A DNA stretch of 64,000 nt from NCBI RefSeq assembly GCF_000426865.1, contig NZ_KE384581.1, forward strand, positions 316,721 to 380,720, read 5' to 3'. The stretch comes from Citrifermentans bremense R1 (lineage in GTDB: Bacteria > Desulfobacterota > Desulfuromonadia > Geobacterales > Geobacteraceae). The first letter of the stretch is position 1. Each line of letters opens with the position of its first letter. The notes under the pieces were generated by a model. The model was not told where the DNA came from and did no database searches. It saw only the letters and a list, made by a program, of their open reading frames with translations. Of the stretch, positions 8,249 to 17,936 are shown one piece after another. The position numbers and the translations under genes are program-made.

Positions 8249-9838
8249 CTAAAGGACGGAGGCGATCTCCGGCGACGTGGTGCTCTTGAACTGCTCGAAG
8301 TTGTGACGGAACATCTCCACCAGTTTCTGGGCGGTGGCGTCGTAGGCGCCCTTGTCGTTCCAGACGTTCCTCGGATTGAGGATCTCGGCGGGAAGGCCGG
8401 GACAGGCGGCGGGGATGTCGAGGCCGAAGACCGGGTCCTTCACGAAGCTGCCGGCACCGAGGGTGCCGTCCAGGGCGGCGTTGACGAGGGCTCGGGAGTA
8501 GGCGATCTTCATCCTTTCCCCGATGCCAGGGCCGCCGCCGCTCCAGCCGGTGTTGACGAGCCAGCAGCAAACCTGGTGCGAGGCGATCTTCTTTCCCAGG
8601 AGGTCGGCGTAAAGAGAGGGCCTGAGCGCCATGAACGGCGCTCCCAAGCAGGCGGAGAAGGTCGCCTGCGGTTCGGTGACGCCGGCTTCGGTCCCCGCCA
8701 CCTTCGCCGTGTACCCGGAGAGGAAGTGGTACATCGCCTGCGCAGGGGTAAGCCTGGCGATGGGGGGGAGCACGCCGAAGGCGTCGCAGGTGAGCATGAT
8801 GACGTGGTTCGGGTGTCCGCCACACCCTTCGCCGACGATGTTGGGGATGTGGGTGATGGGGTAGGAGGCCCGGGTGTTCTCGGTGAAGGAGGCGTCGTCG
8901 AGGTCTATGCGGCGCGAGATGGTGTCGATGGCGACGTTCTCCAGGATGGTGCCGAACTTCCTGGTGCACTGGTAGATCTCCGGTTCGCTCTGCGGGGAGA
9001 GGTTGATCACCTTGGCGTAGCACCCTCCCTCGAAGTTGAAGACGCCGGCGTCGTCCCAGCCGTGCTCGTCGTCGCCGATGAGAAGCCGGTTGGAAGCGGC
9101 GGAGAGGGTGGTCTTGCCGGTGCCGGAGAGCCCGAAGAAGATGGCGACCTCCCCTTTCTCCCCGGCGTTGGCCGAGCAGTGCATGGACATCACCCCTTTT
9201 TGCGGCAAGAGGTAGTTGAGCACGGTGAAGATCGACTTCTTGATCTCGCCGGCGTAGCTGGTGCCGCCTATGATGACGAGCTTCCGGGCGAAGTTGATGA
9301 TGATGAAGGCTTCGGAGTTGGTCCCGTCGACTTTGGGTTGCGCGTGGAAGGCGGGGAGGTCGATCACGGTGAACTCGGTGTTGTGGGTGAGGAGCTCCTC
9401 CGGGGTCGCGCGCAGGAACATGTTGCGCGCAAATAGCGCGTGCCAGGCGCGCTCGGAGATGATGCGCACCGGGATCCTGTGCTCCGGGCTCGCCCCGGCG
9501 AAGCAGTCCTGCACGAAGAGGTCGCGCCCCTGCATGTAGTTGGTCATCTTCTTGTAGAGGTGGTCGAAGCTCTCCGGCGGGAAGGGGCGGTTCACCTTGC
9601 CCCAGTTGATATGGCTGCTGCTTTGCGGCTCGTCGACGATGAACTTGTCGTTGGCGGCGCGCCCGGTATAGTGGCCGGTCTTTACGGTCAAAGCACCCAG
9701 GTGGGAGATGAGCCCCTCGCCTCTTCTTACCACCTGCTCGTAAAGCACCGAGGTGGGGGAGGTCCAGTAGATGAGGTTCGGGTTAGTGATGCCGTGCTGC
9801 TCCAGTCCGCTTCCCCGTGTGATGTCGTTGAATCTCAC
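8249..9838 (-). CDS. pckA: Phosphoenolpyruvate carboxykinase (ATP)
   Basis: This 529-aa protein has the length and motifs of the ATP-dependent enzyme that converts oxaloacetate and ATP to PEP, CO2 and ADP (gluconeogenesis, or the reverse as an anaplerotic step). Visible motifs are the substrate-binding TGRAANDKF near residue 60, TSYAGEIKKS, the P-loop GLSGTGKTTL at about 248, the metal-binding GDDEHGW and ENTRASYPI. ATG 9838 gives the expected N-terminus; the upstream promoter is at 9882. The GTP-dependent isoenzyme is encoded immediately upstream on the same strand, behind its own terminator, so the two are separate transcription units. Confidence 0.96.
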   Translation of the reverse strand: MRFNDITRGSGLEQHGITNPNLIYWTSPTSVLYEQVVRRGEGLISHLGALTVKTGHYTGRAANDKFIVDEPQSSSHINWGKVNRPFPPESFDHLYKKMTNYMQGRDLFVQDCFAGASPEHRIPVRIISERAWHALFARNMFLRATPEELLTHNTEFTVIDLPAFHAQPKVDGTNSEAFIIINFARKLVIIGGTSYAGEIKKSIFTVLNYLLPQKGVMSMHCSANAGEKGEVAIFFGLSGTGKTTLSAASNRLLIGDDEHGWDDAGVFNFEGGCYAKVINLSPQSEPEIYQCTRKFGTILENVAIDTISRRIDLDDASFTENTRASYPITHIPNIVGEGCGGHPNHVIMLTCDAFGVLPPIARLTPAQAMYHFLSGYTAKVAGTEAGVTEPQATFSACLGAPFMALRPSLYADLLGKKIASHQVCCWLVNTGWSGGGPGIGERMKIAYSRALVNAALDGTLGAGSFVKDPVFGLDIPAACPGLPAEILNPRNVWNDKGAYDATAQKLVEMFRHNFEQFKSTTSPEIASVL

Positions 9839-9881
9839 GGCGCCCCCCTTTTCATTCTCATTGGATTTGCAACAAGCTAAT

Positions 9882-9909
9882 AAGATAGCAGGGGCGGGTA
9901 TCTTTGCAA
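9882..9909 (-). promoter_or_regulatory. Extended -10 sigma70-type promoter of pckA
   Basis: On the minus strand TTGCAA, 16 bp, TATCTT with TGC directly before it. CCCCTGCTATC is identical to the promoter at 5566. The ATG is about 44 bp downstream. Confidence 0.6.
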
Positions 9910-9927
9910 CCGGCGCGGCAAAGCAAA

Positions 9928-9956
9928 GGGGCCCCGGTCGTTAAGACCGGGGCCCC
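9928..9956. terminator. Terminator downstream of pckG
   Basis: A perfect 12-bp GC-rich stem (9928-9939 with 9945-9956) around a 5-nt loop, with CTTTGCTTT following on the minus strand. It separates pckG from the pckA promoter. Confidence 0.8.
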
Positions 9957-9984
9957 TGCTTGTTTCATTGGATTTTCAACTTCT

Positions 9985-11841
9985 CTAGTCGTTGAACCCT
10001 TCGGCGGACATCGGGTTGAACTGCTCCCAATGCTCCGGGGAGCGCCAAAGGCCGGAGAGGATCATCTCACGGATGTGGAGGAACTCTTTGGGGAGACGGT
10101 CGTACATCTTCACGAACAGCTCCTCGTGGGAGAGGATCTCCTCCTTCCAGACGTCGCGGTCGATGGACATGAGCTCGTGGTACTGCTCCCGGCTGACGGA
10201 GTTGAGGCCGGTCCAGTCGATGTCCTCGTAGCGCGGCATCCACCCCAGAGGGCTTTCCACGGAAGCTCCGCGGCCGTTGGCGCGGTCGGCGATCCACTTG
10301 AGGATGCGCATGTTGTCGCCGAAGCCCGGCCAGAGGAACTTGCCGTTGGCGTCTTTTCTGAACCAGTTGACCGAGAAGATGCGCGGCGGGTTCGGGGTGG
10401 TGCGCCCGACCTGCAGCCAGTGGTTGAAGTAGTCGGCCACGTGGTACCCGGTGAAGGGGAGCATCGCGAACGGGTCGCGGCGCACGTTGCCGATGGCGCC
10501 GACCGCAGCCGCGGTGGTCTCGCTCCCCATGGTGGCCGCGAGGTAGACGCCGTAGCTCCAGTTGAAGGACTGGTACACCAGCGGGATCACGTTGTTGCGG
10601 CGGCCGCCGAACACGAAGGCCTTCATCGGCACGCCTTTGGGATCTTCCCAGGCCGGGTCGATGGAGGGGCACTGGTTGGCCGGGGAGGTGAAGCGGGAGT
10701 TCGGGTGCGCGGCGTTCCTGCCGCATCCTGCGGTCCACTCGTTACCCTGCCAGTCGGTCAGCTTCGCCGGGAGTTCGTCGGTCATCCCCTCCCACCAGAC
10801 GTCGCCGTCCGGGGTGAGCGCCACGTTGGTGAAGATGGTGTTCTTGGCGCAGGAGTGCATGGCGTTGGGGTTGGACTTGAAAGAGGTGCCGGGGGCCACG
10901 CCGAAGAAGCCCGCTTCCGGGTTGATGGCGTAGAGCTGGCCGTCGGCGCCGGGCTTGATCCAGGCGATGTCGTCGCCCACGGTGGAAACCTTCCAGCCGC
11001 TGTTCTTGAAGTGGTCGGGCGGGACCAGCATGGAGAGGTTGGTCTTGCCGCAGGCGCTCGGGAAGGCGGCGCCCAGGTAGGTCTTCTCCCCTTCCGGGTT
11101 CTCGAGGCCGAGAATCAGCATGTGCTCGGCAAGCCACCCTTCGTCCTTGGCGATCTTGGAGGCGATCCTAAGCGCCAGGCACTTCTTGCCCAGAAGGGCG
11201 TTCCCGCCGTAGCCGGAGCCGAAGGACCAGATGGAGCGCTCTTCGGGGAAGTGGACGATGTACTTCTCCTTGTTGCAGGGCCAGGTGACGTCCTTTTGTC
11301 CCGCGGCGAGCGGTGCGCCGACCGAGTGCAGGCAGGGGACGAACTCGCCGTTCTCGCCCAGGATGTCGACCACCTTCTTACCCATGCGGGTCATGATCTT
11401 CATGTTGACGGCGACGTAGGCGGAGTCGGAGATCTCGACGCCGATCTTGGCGATGTTGGAGCCCAGGGGACCCATGCTGAAGGGGATGACGTACATGGTG
11501 CGCCCCTTCATGCAGCCGGTGAAGAGCCCGGTGAGGGTCTTCTTCATCTCTTTGGGGGGCATCCAGTTGTTGGTCGGGCCTGCGTCCTGCTTGGCGAGGC
11601 TGCAGATGAAGGTGCGGTCCTCGACGCGGGCGACGTCGCCCGGATCGGAGCAGGCAAGGTAGCTGTTCGGGCGCTTCTCGGGGTTCAGCTTACGGAAGGT
11701 GCCGCCTTTGACCAGCAGATCGCACAGGCTGTTGTACTCCTCCTCGCTCCCGTCGCACCAGTGGATGCTGTCGGGCTGGCACATCTCTGCTACTTCCTTG
11801 ACCCAGGCGAGCAGCTGCTTGTTCTTTACCTCGTAACTCAT
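9985..11841 (-). CDS. pckG: Phosphoenolpyruvate carboxykinase (GTP)
   Basis: The 618-aa product belongs to the GTP-dependent PEPCK family, unrelated in overall sequence to PckA. Diagnostic features are MPPKEMKKT and the P-loop [10 protein letters not shown] with its hyper-reactive cysteine (about residue 268), [18 protein letters not shown] and NWFRKD. It interconverts oxaloacetate and PEP with GTP/GDP. The ATG at 11841 follows GGAGGGAG and gives the usual family N-terminus ([10 protein letters not shown]). The same frame is open for 120 codons further upstream, but that stretch has no family similarity and is treated as leader. A candidate promoter lies at 12243-12272, implying a leader of about 400 nt. 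Having both PEPCK classes adjacent is unusual. Confidence 0.96.
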   Translation of the reverse strand: MSYEVKNKQLLAWVKEVAEMCQPDSIHWCDGSEEEYNSLCDLLVKGGTFRKLNPEKRPNSYLACSDPGDVARVEDRTFICSLAKQDAGPTNNWMPPKEMKKTLTGLFTGCMKGRTMYVIPFSMGPLGSNIAKIGVEISDSAYVAVNMKIMTRMGKKVVDILGENGEFVPCLHSVGAPLAAGQKDVTWPCNKEKYIVHFPEERSIWSFGSGYGGNALLGKKCLALRIASKIAKDEGWLAEHMLILGLENPEGEKTYLGAAFPSACGKTNLSMLVPPDHFKNSGWKVSTVGDDIAWIKPGADGQLYAINPEAGFFGVAPGTSFKSNPNAMHSCAKNTIFTNVALTPDGDVWWEGMTDELPAKLTDWQGNEWTAGCGRNAAHPNSRFTSPANQCPSIDPAWEDPKGVPMKAFVFGGRRNNVIPLVYQSFNWSYGVYLAATMGSETTAAAVGAIGNVRRDPFAMLPFTGYHVADYFNHWLQVGRTTPNPPRIFSVNWFRKDANGKFLWPGFGDNMRILKWIADRANGRGASVESPLGWMPRYEDIDWTGLNSVSREQYHELMSIDRDVWKEEILSHEELFVKMYDRLPKEFLHIREMILSGLWRSPEHWEQFNPMSAEGFND

Positions 11842-12242
11842 TTTTACTCCCTCCTTTGGGTATGACTCAATCGCATGCTTGGAAGAGACTGCGGTCTGCA
11901 TGGTGCTGCCGATTTCCATCGTTTCCATGGCTGCCCTCCTCTGCCGTTCGTGGCAGGAAGACCGAAAGGAGACGGAACGGAATCCCTGTCGCCGGGTCCG
12001 CTGCTGATTCCGGTCTGCGGTTAGTGTTTCGATGACGGGAAATGGGTCTGACACAGTTACGTGGGATTTTCTGAACGTCGCGTGCGGGTATTGGGAAGTG
12101 AGGCCCTCGCCCTTATTGACGATTCGCTCTCTGATATCGCGGTGCATTTTCGCTTTACTGTCTCTTGAGCTGCCCTGAGAGACCTGCACCTTTTTTGATG
12201 TCATGGAACGAAGTTTCTGTCCCCTCTCTGAGCCAAATTTTA

Positions 12243-12272
12243 ATTATGGCAAAGTAACACAACGGGTATCAA
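12243..12272 (-). promoter_or_regulatory. Candidate pckG promoter
   Basis: On the minus strand TTGATA, 18 bp, CATAAT, with TGC just before the -10. It lies about 400 bp upstream of the pckG ATG. Confidence 0.5.
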
Positions 12273-12303
12273 AAGCAAGTTTAAATTGCGGCTGGCGCCT
12301 GAA

Positions 12304-12331
12304 TTGACACGCTGTCTCCGTCTGTTAGACT
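12304..12331 (+). promoter_or_regulatory. Candidate rubredoxin promoter
   Basis: TTGACA, 16 bp, TAGACT. The -35 is perfect and the -10 moderate. The rubredoxin ATG is 180 bp downstream. Confidence 0.4.
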
Positions 12332-12511
12332 AATGCCGGACTTGCCGCTGCGGCGCTGTCAGTAGCGTTTTTCTTCACTAAGTGCAGCTACCGGCCACTG
12401 AGGAAGTTTACGCAATTATGAGCAGCTTTTATACAGGCGGCGGGTCCCCGCCGGGTCGCCTGCGGCAGCCGCGGGGAGACAGGACGCACCAAGGAAAACA
12501 GGAGGTATCAA

Positions 12512-12670
12512 ATGGAGCCTTATATCTGCACCGTCTGCCAATACGTCTACGACCCTTATCTCGGCGACCCCGACAACGGTGTCCCCCCCGGGACCCCGTT
12601 CGCCGACCTTCCGGTCGACTGGGTCTGCCCGGTCTGCGGGGTGGGCAAGGAGGCCTTCGAGCCGGAGTAA
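12512..12670 (+). CDS. Rubredoxin
   Basis: A 52-aa protein with the two rubredoxin iron-binding knuckles, CTVCQY near the N-terminus and CPVCGVGK near the C-terminus, plus [13 protein letters not shown] and DWVCP. The four cysteines bind a single Fe(SCys)4 centre for one-electron transfer in the cytoplasm, typically to oxygen or peroxide detoxifying enzymes. ATG 12512 follows GGAGGTATCA. It is monocistronic, with a strong terminator ten bases after the stop. The partner oxidoreductase is not in the window. Full length for the family. Confidence 0.95.
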   Translation: MEPYICTVCQYVYDPYLGDPDNGVPPGTPFADLPVDWVCPVCGVGKEAFEPE

Positions 12671-12679
12671 CCGCAAAAA

Positions 12680-12706
12680 GGGGGGGAGCATGAACTGCTC
12701 CCCCCC
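12680..12706. terminator. Bidirectional terminator between rubredoxin and aminotransferase
   Basis: Stem of at least 10 bp, 12681-12690 (GGGGGGAGCA) with 12696-12705, loop of 5 nt, with AAAAA before it serving the minus strand. It lies between convergent genes. Confidence 0.8.
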
Positions 12707-12714
12707 TCGTCGTT

Positions 12715-13785
12715 CTAGAGACCCTGCAGGATCCCCTCCATCTCGGTTGTGATTTCCTTGAGGTTTTCCAGCTGCATGTCCCCCATGTGGGCCACCCGGA
12801 AGGTTTTCCCCTTGATTTTGCCGTAGCCGTCGTCGAAGGCGAAGCCACGTTCGCCCAGCTGCTTCTTGATAAGGCCCAGGTCGACGCCGCGGTCGTTGGA
12901 GGCGCAGGTGAGGGTGACCGAGCGGTACCCTTCCGCCGGGAAGAGGCCGAAGCCATGTTCCTTAACCCAGGCGCGCATGAACTCCGCCATTTTCGCGTGC
13001 CGCTCCCATCTCTTTTCCAGCCCCTCTGCGAAGATGCGCTCCAGCTGCAGGTCCATCGCATAGATGAGCGAGATGCAAGGGGTGGACGGGGTGTTGTTCT
13101 TCTCGTCTGCCGCCAGGAACTCGAGGAAGTCGAAGTAGTAGCCGCGCCCGGGAACCCCCTTGGCGCGCTCCAGCGCTTTCTCGCTGGCGGTGAAGACGGC
13201 AAGTCCCGGAGGGAGGGCGAACGCCTTCTGCACGCCGAAGACGCAGCAGTCGATTCCCAGCTCGTCCACGGGGAGCTTCAACGCGCTCATGGAGGAGACG
13301 GTGTCGACGATGGAGACCACCTCCGGGTACTTTTTGAGCACCTGGGCGATCTCGGGAAGCGGGGACATGACCCCGGTCGAGGTCTCGTTGTGGATCAGGG
13401 TGATGGCGTCGTACTTGCCGGTGGCAAGCGCCGAGTCGACCAGTTCAGGGGTGATGGGCTCGCCCCAGGCGACCTTGAAGGGGTCGGCTTCCTTGCCGCA
13501 GGCGAGGGTGACGTTGTGCCACTTGTCGGAGAAGGCGCCGTTGCAGAAGTTGGCGCAACGCTTGCCCACGAGGTTTCTGACCGCACCCTCCATGGCGCCG
13601 AAGGCGCTGGAGGTGGAGAGGAAAACCCGCTCCTTGGTGAACATCAACTGCTTCAGCTTGTCCGTCACGCCCTTGTGCAGTTGCGCGTACTCGGGCATAC
13701 GGTGGCCGATCATCGGCGTGCCCATGGCCTTGAGTATCTCCGGGCTGACCTCGATCGGTCCCGGGATGAACAGCTTCTTGTGCAT
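12715..13785 (-). CDS. Class V aminotransferase (alanine/serine-glyoxylate type)
   Basis: The 356-aa PLP enzyme begins LFIPGPIEVSPEIL, typical of the serine-pyruvate / alanine-glyoxylate aminotransferase branch of fold-type I class V. The substrate loop HNETSTGV, the PLP-pyridine contact VDTVSS and the Schiff-base lysine in GVQKAFALPPGL (about residue 190) are intact. Predicted cytosolic role: transamination between a small amino acid and a 2-oxo acid; the exact substrate cannot be read from sequence. ATG at 13785 follows GGAGCG. A promoter candidate lies at 13905-13933. Single-gene unit converging on rubredoxin. Confidence 0.88.
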   Translation of the reverse strand: MHKKLFIPGPIEVSPEILKAMGTPMIGHRMPEYAQLHKGVTDKLKQLMFTKERVFLSTSSAFGAMEGAVRNLVGKRCANFCNGAFSDKWHNVTLACGKEADPFKVAWGEPITPELVDSALATGKYDAITLIHNETSTGVMSPLPEIAQVLKKYPEVVSIVDTVSSMSALKLPVDELGIDCCVFGVQKAFALPPGLAVFTASEKALERAKGVPGRGYYFDFLEFLAADEKNNTPSTPCISLIYAMDLQLERIFAEGLEKRWERHAKMAEFMRAWVKEHGFGLFPAEGYRSVTLTCASNDRGVDLGLIKKQLGERGFAFDDGYGKIKGKTFRVAHMGDMQLENLKEITTEMEGILQGL

Positions 13786-13904
13786 GGTCGCTCCATTTTC
13801 GTGCTTTGGATTTATCCAGGTCGGCAGCTCGGGCGTCGTTCAGGCGGGGGGAGAGGTGCGGCGCCGCTCGGGCCGGGCGATATGCCTGTTGCCGGCGGAG
13901 CGCC

Positions 13905-13933
13905 AACGTATCAGATGACGAGCCCAATGTCAA
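13905..13933 (-). promoter_or_regulatory. Candidate promoter of the class V aminotransferase
   Basis: On the minus strand TTGACA, 17 bp, TACGTT. About 120 bp before the ATG. Confidence 0.5.
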
Positions 13934-14020
13934 TTGCGTCAATGGGGTTCACTGCGGGTGGTTTGCCGGCGGAAAAACCGGGTAAAGGGGAGGCGGCTGT
14001 TTTCTATCCGCTGGTATCTG

Positions 14021-14049
14021 TTGCTTATTCTCCTGCAAAATGTTACAGA
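14021..14049 (+). promoter_or_regulatory. Candidate der promoter
   Basis: TTGCTT, 17 bp, TACAGA, 85 bp before the der ATG. Moderate match only. Confidence 0.35.
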
Positions 14050-14133
14050 TAGCGGTTAGTTGTCAAATACATTAAAACGGAAAGTTGCGCCTTTTAACCA
14101 GTTTGAGGGCGACGTCTTTCCAGCCGGAACCAA

Positions 14134-15456
14134 ATGAAACCAATTATTGCCATCGTCGGGCGCCCGAACGTCGGGAAGTCCACCCTCTTCAACAGGCTGG
14201 TCGGGCGCCGCAAGGCGATGGTCGACGATATGCCCGGGGTGACCCGGGACCGAAACTACGCGGAGGTGAGCCGCTTCGACGTCCCCTTTATCCTGGTTGA
14301 TACCGGCGGCTTCGAGCCCGAGACCTCCGACCGGCTTTTGCAGCAGATGAGGGAGCAGTCCCGCTTCGCCATGGACGAGGCGGACCTGATCCTCTTCATC
14401 ATGGACGCCCGCGGGGGGCTGACCCCTGCCGACCGTGACGTCGTGGACATGCTCCGGCGCATCAACAAGCCGGTCTTCTACATCATCAACAAGGTGGACG
14501 GGGAAAAGCAGGAGGCCGAGGCGGGCGATTTCTATTCGCTTGGGGTCGATCACATCCACACCATCTCCGCCGAGCACAACCGCGGCGTGGGCGATCTGAT
14601 GGACGAGGTGCTGGCCGCCATCCCCTACGACCGGGAGAAGGAGCAGGACGAGGAGATCACCAGGATCGCGGTGGTCGGGCGCCCGAACGTCGGCAAGTCC
14701 ACCCTGGTGAACCGGCTTTTGGGGTACGAGCGCGTGGTGGCGAACCCCACCGCCGGCACCACGAGGGACGCGGTCGACACCCGCTTCACGGTGAACAAGA
14801 AGCCCTACCTCTTGATCGACACGGCGGGGATCCGCAGGAAAGGGAAGACGGTCCAGAAGGTGGAGAAGTACTCGGTCATGGACGCGCTGCGCTCCATCGA
14901 GCGCGCCGACGTGGTCCTCATCGTGCTGAACGCGGAAGAAGGTGTTACCGAGCAGGACTCGAAGATCGCGGGATATGCCTACGAGGCGGGGCGCGGCTGC
15001 ATCTTCGTGGTGAACAAGTGGGACACCCTGCAAAAGGACAACTCCAGCATCGCCAAGTTCACCGAGGAGATCCGGCGCAACTTCAAGTACCTCCCCTTCG
15101 CGCCGATCCTGTTCGTCTCGGCGGAAACCGGGCAGAGGACCGGCAAGATCATCGCCGAGGTGGACCAGGTGATGGAGCAGTACTGCAAGCGCGTCACCAC
15201 CGGCGAGTTGAACCGGGTCTTCACCCAGGCGGTGGACGAGAACCACGCGCCCCTTTCCGCGGGAAGAAGGGTGAAGTTCTACTTCGCCACGCAGGTGGCG
15301 GTAAAGCCCCCCTCTTTCGTCGTCTTCACCAACTGCCCTGAGGGGATCCACTTCTCCTATGAGCGCTATATCATGAACCGGTTTAGAGAGGCCTTCGGTT
15401 TCAACGGCACGCCGCTGAAGCTGATTTTCCGCGGCAGGGACAAGAAAGACGCCTAA
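14134..15456 (+). CDS. der: Ribosome assembly GTPase Der (EngA)
   Basis: The 440-aa protein has the Der hallmark of two tandem G domains followed by a KH-like domain. Each G domain shows GRPNVGKST (about residues 8 and 182), DTGGFE or DTAGIRRK, and NKVD or NKWD specificity loops. The C-terminal KH-like region (about 355-440) contains [18 protein letters not shown]. Der binds the 50S subunit and is essential for its maturation. The ATG at 14134 directly precedes [11 protein letters not shown]. It lies just upstream of the chemosensory operon, separated by 77 bp. Confidence 0.97.
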   Translation: MKPIIAIVGRPNVGKSTLFNRLVGRRKAMVDDMPGVTRDRNYAEVSRFDVPFILVDTGGFEPETSDRLLQQMREQSRFAMDEADLILFIMDARGGLTPADRDVVDMLRRINKPVFYIINKVDGEKQEAEAGDFYSLGVDHIHTISAEHNRGVGDLMDEVLAAIPYDREKEQDEEITRIAVVGRPNVGKSTLVNRLLGYERVVANPTAGTTRDAVDTRFTVNKKPYLLIDTAGIRRKGKTVQKVEKYSVMDALRSIERADVVLIVLNAEEGVTEQDSKIAGYAYEAGRGCIFVVNKWDTLQKDNSSIAKFTEEIRRNFKYLPFAPILFVSAETGQRTGKIIAEVDQVMEQYCKRVTTGELNRVFTQAVDENHAPLSAGRRVKFYFATQVAVKPPSFVVFTNCPEGIHFSYERYIMNRFREAFGFNGTPLKLIFRGRDKKDA

Positions 15457-15533
15457 ATCATCCTTGCCTTGCCCGATACGATGGTTTAGTATATGCCAAT
15501 TTTTAACCCACCCCCCATGAGAGAGCGGCATCC

Positions 15534-17312
15534 ATGAGTCTTGTCGGCAACTTGGAAGATCTCGGACTTGGTGAGATCCTGCAGATCGTCAGCTTGAGCA
15601 GGAGATCCGGCGTGCTCTCCCTCGAAAGCCGGGGGAGGGAGGCGCGGGTGATCTTCCGCAACGGCCAGGTGATCCGCGCCAACTCGACCACCTTCCAGCA
15701 AAACCTGGGGGAAGTGCTGATCCAGCAGGGGGTCATCGACCTGGCCATCCTGAAGCGCGCCCTGAGCATCCAGGCGGAGGAGGGGTACTCCCAGCTTCTG
15801 GGCGGCATCATGATCGACCGCTTCGGGGTGAGCGCCGACGCCATCGAGGCGGTGGTGCGGGAGCAGATCGAGAACGTGGTCTACTCCCTGTTCGCCTGGG
15901 CCGAGGGGACCTTCGAGTTCGAGCTGCAGGAGGTGAACGAGGCGGACAGCACCAGGCTCGACCCCGTGCAGTTCATGCTGAAGCAGGGGTTGAACCCCCA
16001 GTACCTGGCCATGGAAGGCTCCCGCATCATCGACGAGCAGCGCCACCGCGGCGAGTCGGGGGAAGGGTGGGACCCGCCTGCTGCGCCCGAGGAAACCCTC
16101 GACCTTGCCTTCGACCTGTTGCAGGACGCGCCGCCCCAGCCAGTGGCGTCCGCAGCGCCGATTCCCACGCCCGATTTCACGCCCCAGCAACCAGACGAGC
16201 AGCCAGACGAGCAGCTTTTCCCTGCCGACCCTTTCGCGAGCGCCGCCGAGGCCGAAGAGCCTGCCGCGGCGGAGGCCCCAAGCCGCCTGGTGCTCGTGGA
16301 CGACGACCCCGAGACGCTGGCCGCGCTGGCCGGGCTTTTGGAGCGGGAGGGGTACCTCGTGGACGCCCTGGAGAAGGGAGAGGACGCCCTGATCCGTGTC
16401 GACTCCCTCTTTCGCGAAGGGGTGCAGCCCACCGTAGTGGTCGACCTGATCATGCCGAGGATGGACGGCACCGGCATCCTGGGGGGGCTCGAATTGATGG
16501 AGCTTGTGCGCAACAACTTTCCCGAGATCCAGCTTCTGGGCCTTTCCGACTTCCACAACGACGAGGCGCAAAAAAAGCTGCGCAGCATGGGGATTCCCAT
16601 CCTGATCAAGCCGCTCAAGGGGGAGCTTGAGGATGCGCTGGACGTCTTCGCCCCCAGGCTTTTCAAGGCGCTAGCCAACCTCTCTTCGGTGGAGGAAGTC
16701 AGTTTCAGCAGCGTCAACATAGGCGACGAGTTGAGGCTGGAGCTGGGAGAAGAGCCGGCGCTCGCGGCGCCGCACGCAAATCAGAGCACCGGGATATCGC
16801 AGCTGCGCGGCATGCTGGAGGAGTTGAACAACCCGCAATTGGGGGGCGGGATCATCCTTTTGGTGCTCCGTTTCGCCGCCGAATTCGTGAATCGGGCCGT
16901 GGTGCTGCTGGTCAAGAAGGAGGCCGTGCAGGGGCTCGGCCAATTCGGGCTTCAGGATAAGGACGGTAGTGCCGATTATAGAATCAGGAACCTAAGCATT
17001 CCCAAGGCGGAAGCATCGCTCTTTACCGAGGTGCTGGAGACCCGGTTCCCCGTGAAGGGGGAGGTGGAGCCCAGCCACTGGAGCAACTACTTCCTTGAGC
17101 AGCTAGGCGGCGGGCGCCCTGCCGAGGTGTTTGTCGGGCCGATCGTAAGCGAGGGGAAGGTAGTTGCCGTGCTCTACGGCGACAACCTCCCGGACGAGAA
17201 GCCTATAGGCGACACCGATTCGCTGGAGATATTCCTGAGCCAGGCCGGCATCGCGATGGAGAAAGCCCTGCTGCAGCGCAGGCTGCAAGACCAGGGACGG
17301 GGAGAAATTTGA
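15534..17312 (+). CDS. DUF4388 (PATAN-like) / receiver-domain protein
   Basis: A 592-aa protein. Residues 1-145 form a DUF4388 domain (MSLVGNLEDLGLGEILQIVSLSRRSG, split here as LVGNLEDLGLGEI and LSRRSGVL), common in deltaproteobacterial signalling proteins. A Pro/Ala/Glu-rich linker follows (about 170-250), then a receiver-like domain (about 255-375; acceptor in VVDLIMPRMDG, Lys in LIKPLKG) and a C-terminal GAF-like region (about 420-590). It has no DNA-binding or enzymatic output motif that I recognise. First gene of the che operon, two bases before cheY. It likely acts as a phospho-relay sink or scaffold in this chemosensory pathway. Confidence 0.82.
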   Translation: MSLVGNLEDLGLGEILQIVSLSRRSGVLSLESRGREARVIFRNGQVIRANSTTFQQNLGEVLIQQGVIDLAILKRALSIQAEEGYSQLLGGIMIDRFGVSADAIEAVVREQIENVVYSLFAWAEGTFEFELQEVNEADSTRLDPVQFMLKQGLNPQYLAMEGSRIIDEQRHRGESGEGWDPPAAPEETLDLAFDLLQDAPPQPVASAAPIPTPDFTPQQPDEQPDEQLFPADPFASAAEAEEPAAAEAPSRLVLVDDDPETLAALAGLLEREGYLVDALEKGEDALIRVDSLFREGVQPTVVVDLIMPRMDGTGILGGLELMELVRNNFPEIQLLGLSDFHNDEAQKKLRSMGIPILIKPLKGELEDALDVFAPRLFKALANLSSVEEVSFSSVNIGDELRLELGEEPALAAPHANQSTGISQLRGMLEELNNPQLGGGIILLVLRFAAEFVNRAVVLLVKKEAVQGLGQFGLQDKDGSADYRIRNLSIPKAEASLFTEVLETRFPVKGEVEPSHWSNYFLEQLGGGRPAEVFVGPIVSEGKVVAVLYGDNLPDEKPIGDTDSLEIFLSQAGIAMEKALLQRRLQDQGRGEI

Positions 17313-17313
17313 C

Positions 17314-17679
17314 GTGAAGAGGATTTTGATAGCAGAGGATTCGAACACCATGCGTTCCATGCTGGTGTCGACCATAGACGAGTTGGAGAAGTACAGCATA
17401 GTGGAAGCCGCCAGCGGGTTCGAAGCCCTGCGTCTTTTGCCGCGCGAGCAGGTGGACCTGATCATCACCGACATCAACATGCCCGACATAAACGGCCTGG
17501 AGCTGATCAGCTACGTGCGCAACAACCCCAACTACCAGTTGATCCCGCTCTTCATCGTTTCCACCGAGAGCGGCGAGAAGGACCTGGAGAAGGGATTGGC
17601 CCTGGGGGCTAACGAGTACATCGTGAAGCCGTTCGACCCGGTCCGGCTGCAGGAGCTGGTCTCCAAGTATCTCGACTAA
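17314..17679 (+). CDS. CheY-like single-domain response regulator
   Basis: A 121-aa receiver domain with the acidic pocket ED at 8-9, acceptor Asp in ITDINMPDING (about 52), Thr/Ser in IVSTESGE and Lys in VKPFDP. It has no output domain, so it acts through binding when phosphorylated. GTG start at 17314, one base after the previous stop. A 257-bp gap with short repeats follows before cheA. Confidence 0.93.
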   Translation: MKRILIAEDSNTMRSMLVSTIDELEKYSIVEAASGFEALRLLPREQVDLIITDINMPDINGLELISYVRNNPNYQLIPLFIVSTESGEKDLEKGLALGANEYIVKPFDPVRLQELVSKYLD

Positions 17680-17687
17680 ACTGCCGT

Positions 17688-17928
17688 TCAATGTTCAACG
17701 TTCGAGAGGCATTCCGGCCAGTAGCGCCCCGTACCGCGACGGCACCGTCAAGATGGAGCAAACGGAAGAGATGCTGTAGCTGAACGTTGACCCTAGAACG
17801 TTGAACCGGTTTTAAGTTAGAGCCGTCACGATGGACTCGAACGCGAGCAAATGCAGCAATTGAACGTTGAACATGTTTCAGAGGTGCAGTTGCTGAACGT
17901 TGAACATTGAACGTTGAACGTTTTTGGG
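17688..17928. repeat. Scattered TTGAACGTTGAAC-type short repeats
   Basis: Between cheY and cheA, TGAACGTTGA-like words recur in both orientations: GTTCAATGTTCAACGTTC at the left, AGAACGTTGAACC and TTGAACGTTGAACATG in the middle, and a run of GAACGTTGAACATTGAACG units just before the cheA ribosome site. The words can pair with one another. They interrupt an otherwise tightly packed operon. Confidence 0.7.
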
Positions 17929-17936
17929 AAGGGTCT

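Larger units (their letters stand above)
11842..12511. other. Intergenic region between pckG and rubredoxin
   Basis: This 670-bp region holds the long pckG leader, the pckG promoter (12243-12272) and a candidate rubredoxin promoter (12304-12331). I see no supported gene. The pckG leader could fold but no known riboswitch was recognised. Confidence 0.5.
13786..14133. other. Divergent intergenic region, aminotransferase / der
   Basis: This 348-bp gap holds promoter candidates for both genes (13905-13933 minus; 14021-14049 plus). No gene is seen. Confidence 0.5.

Noticed and set aside
11842..12204. N-terminal extension of pckG
   Set aside because: Open frame but unrelated to the family, and GGAGGGAG precedes the internal ATG at 11841.
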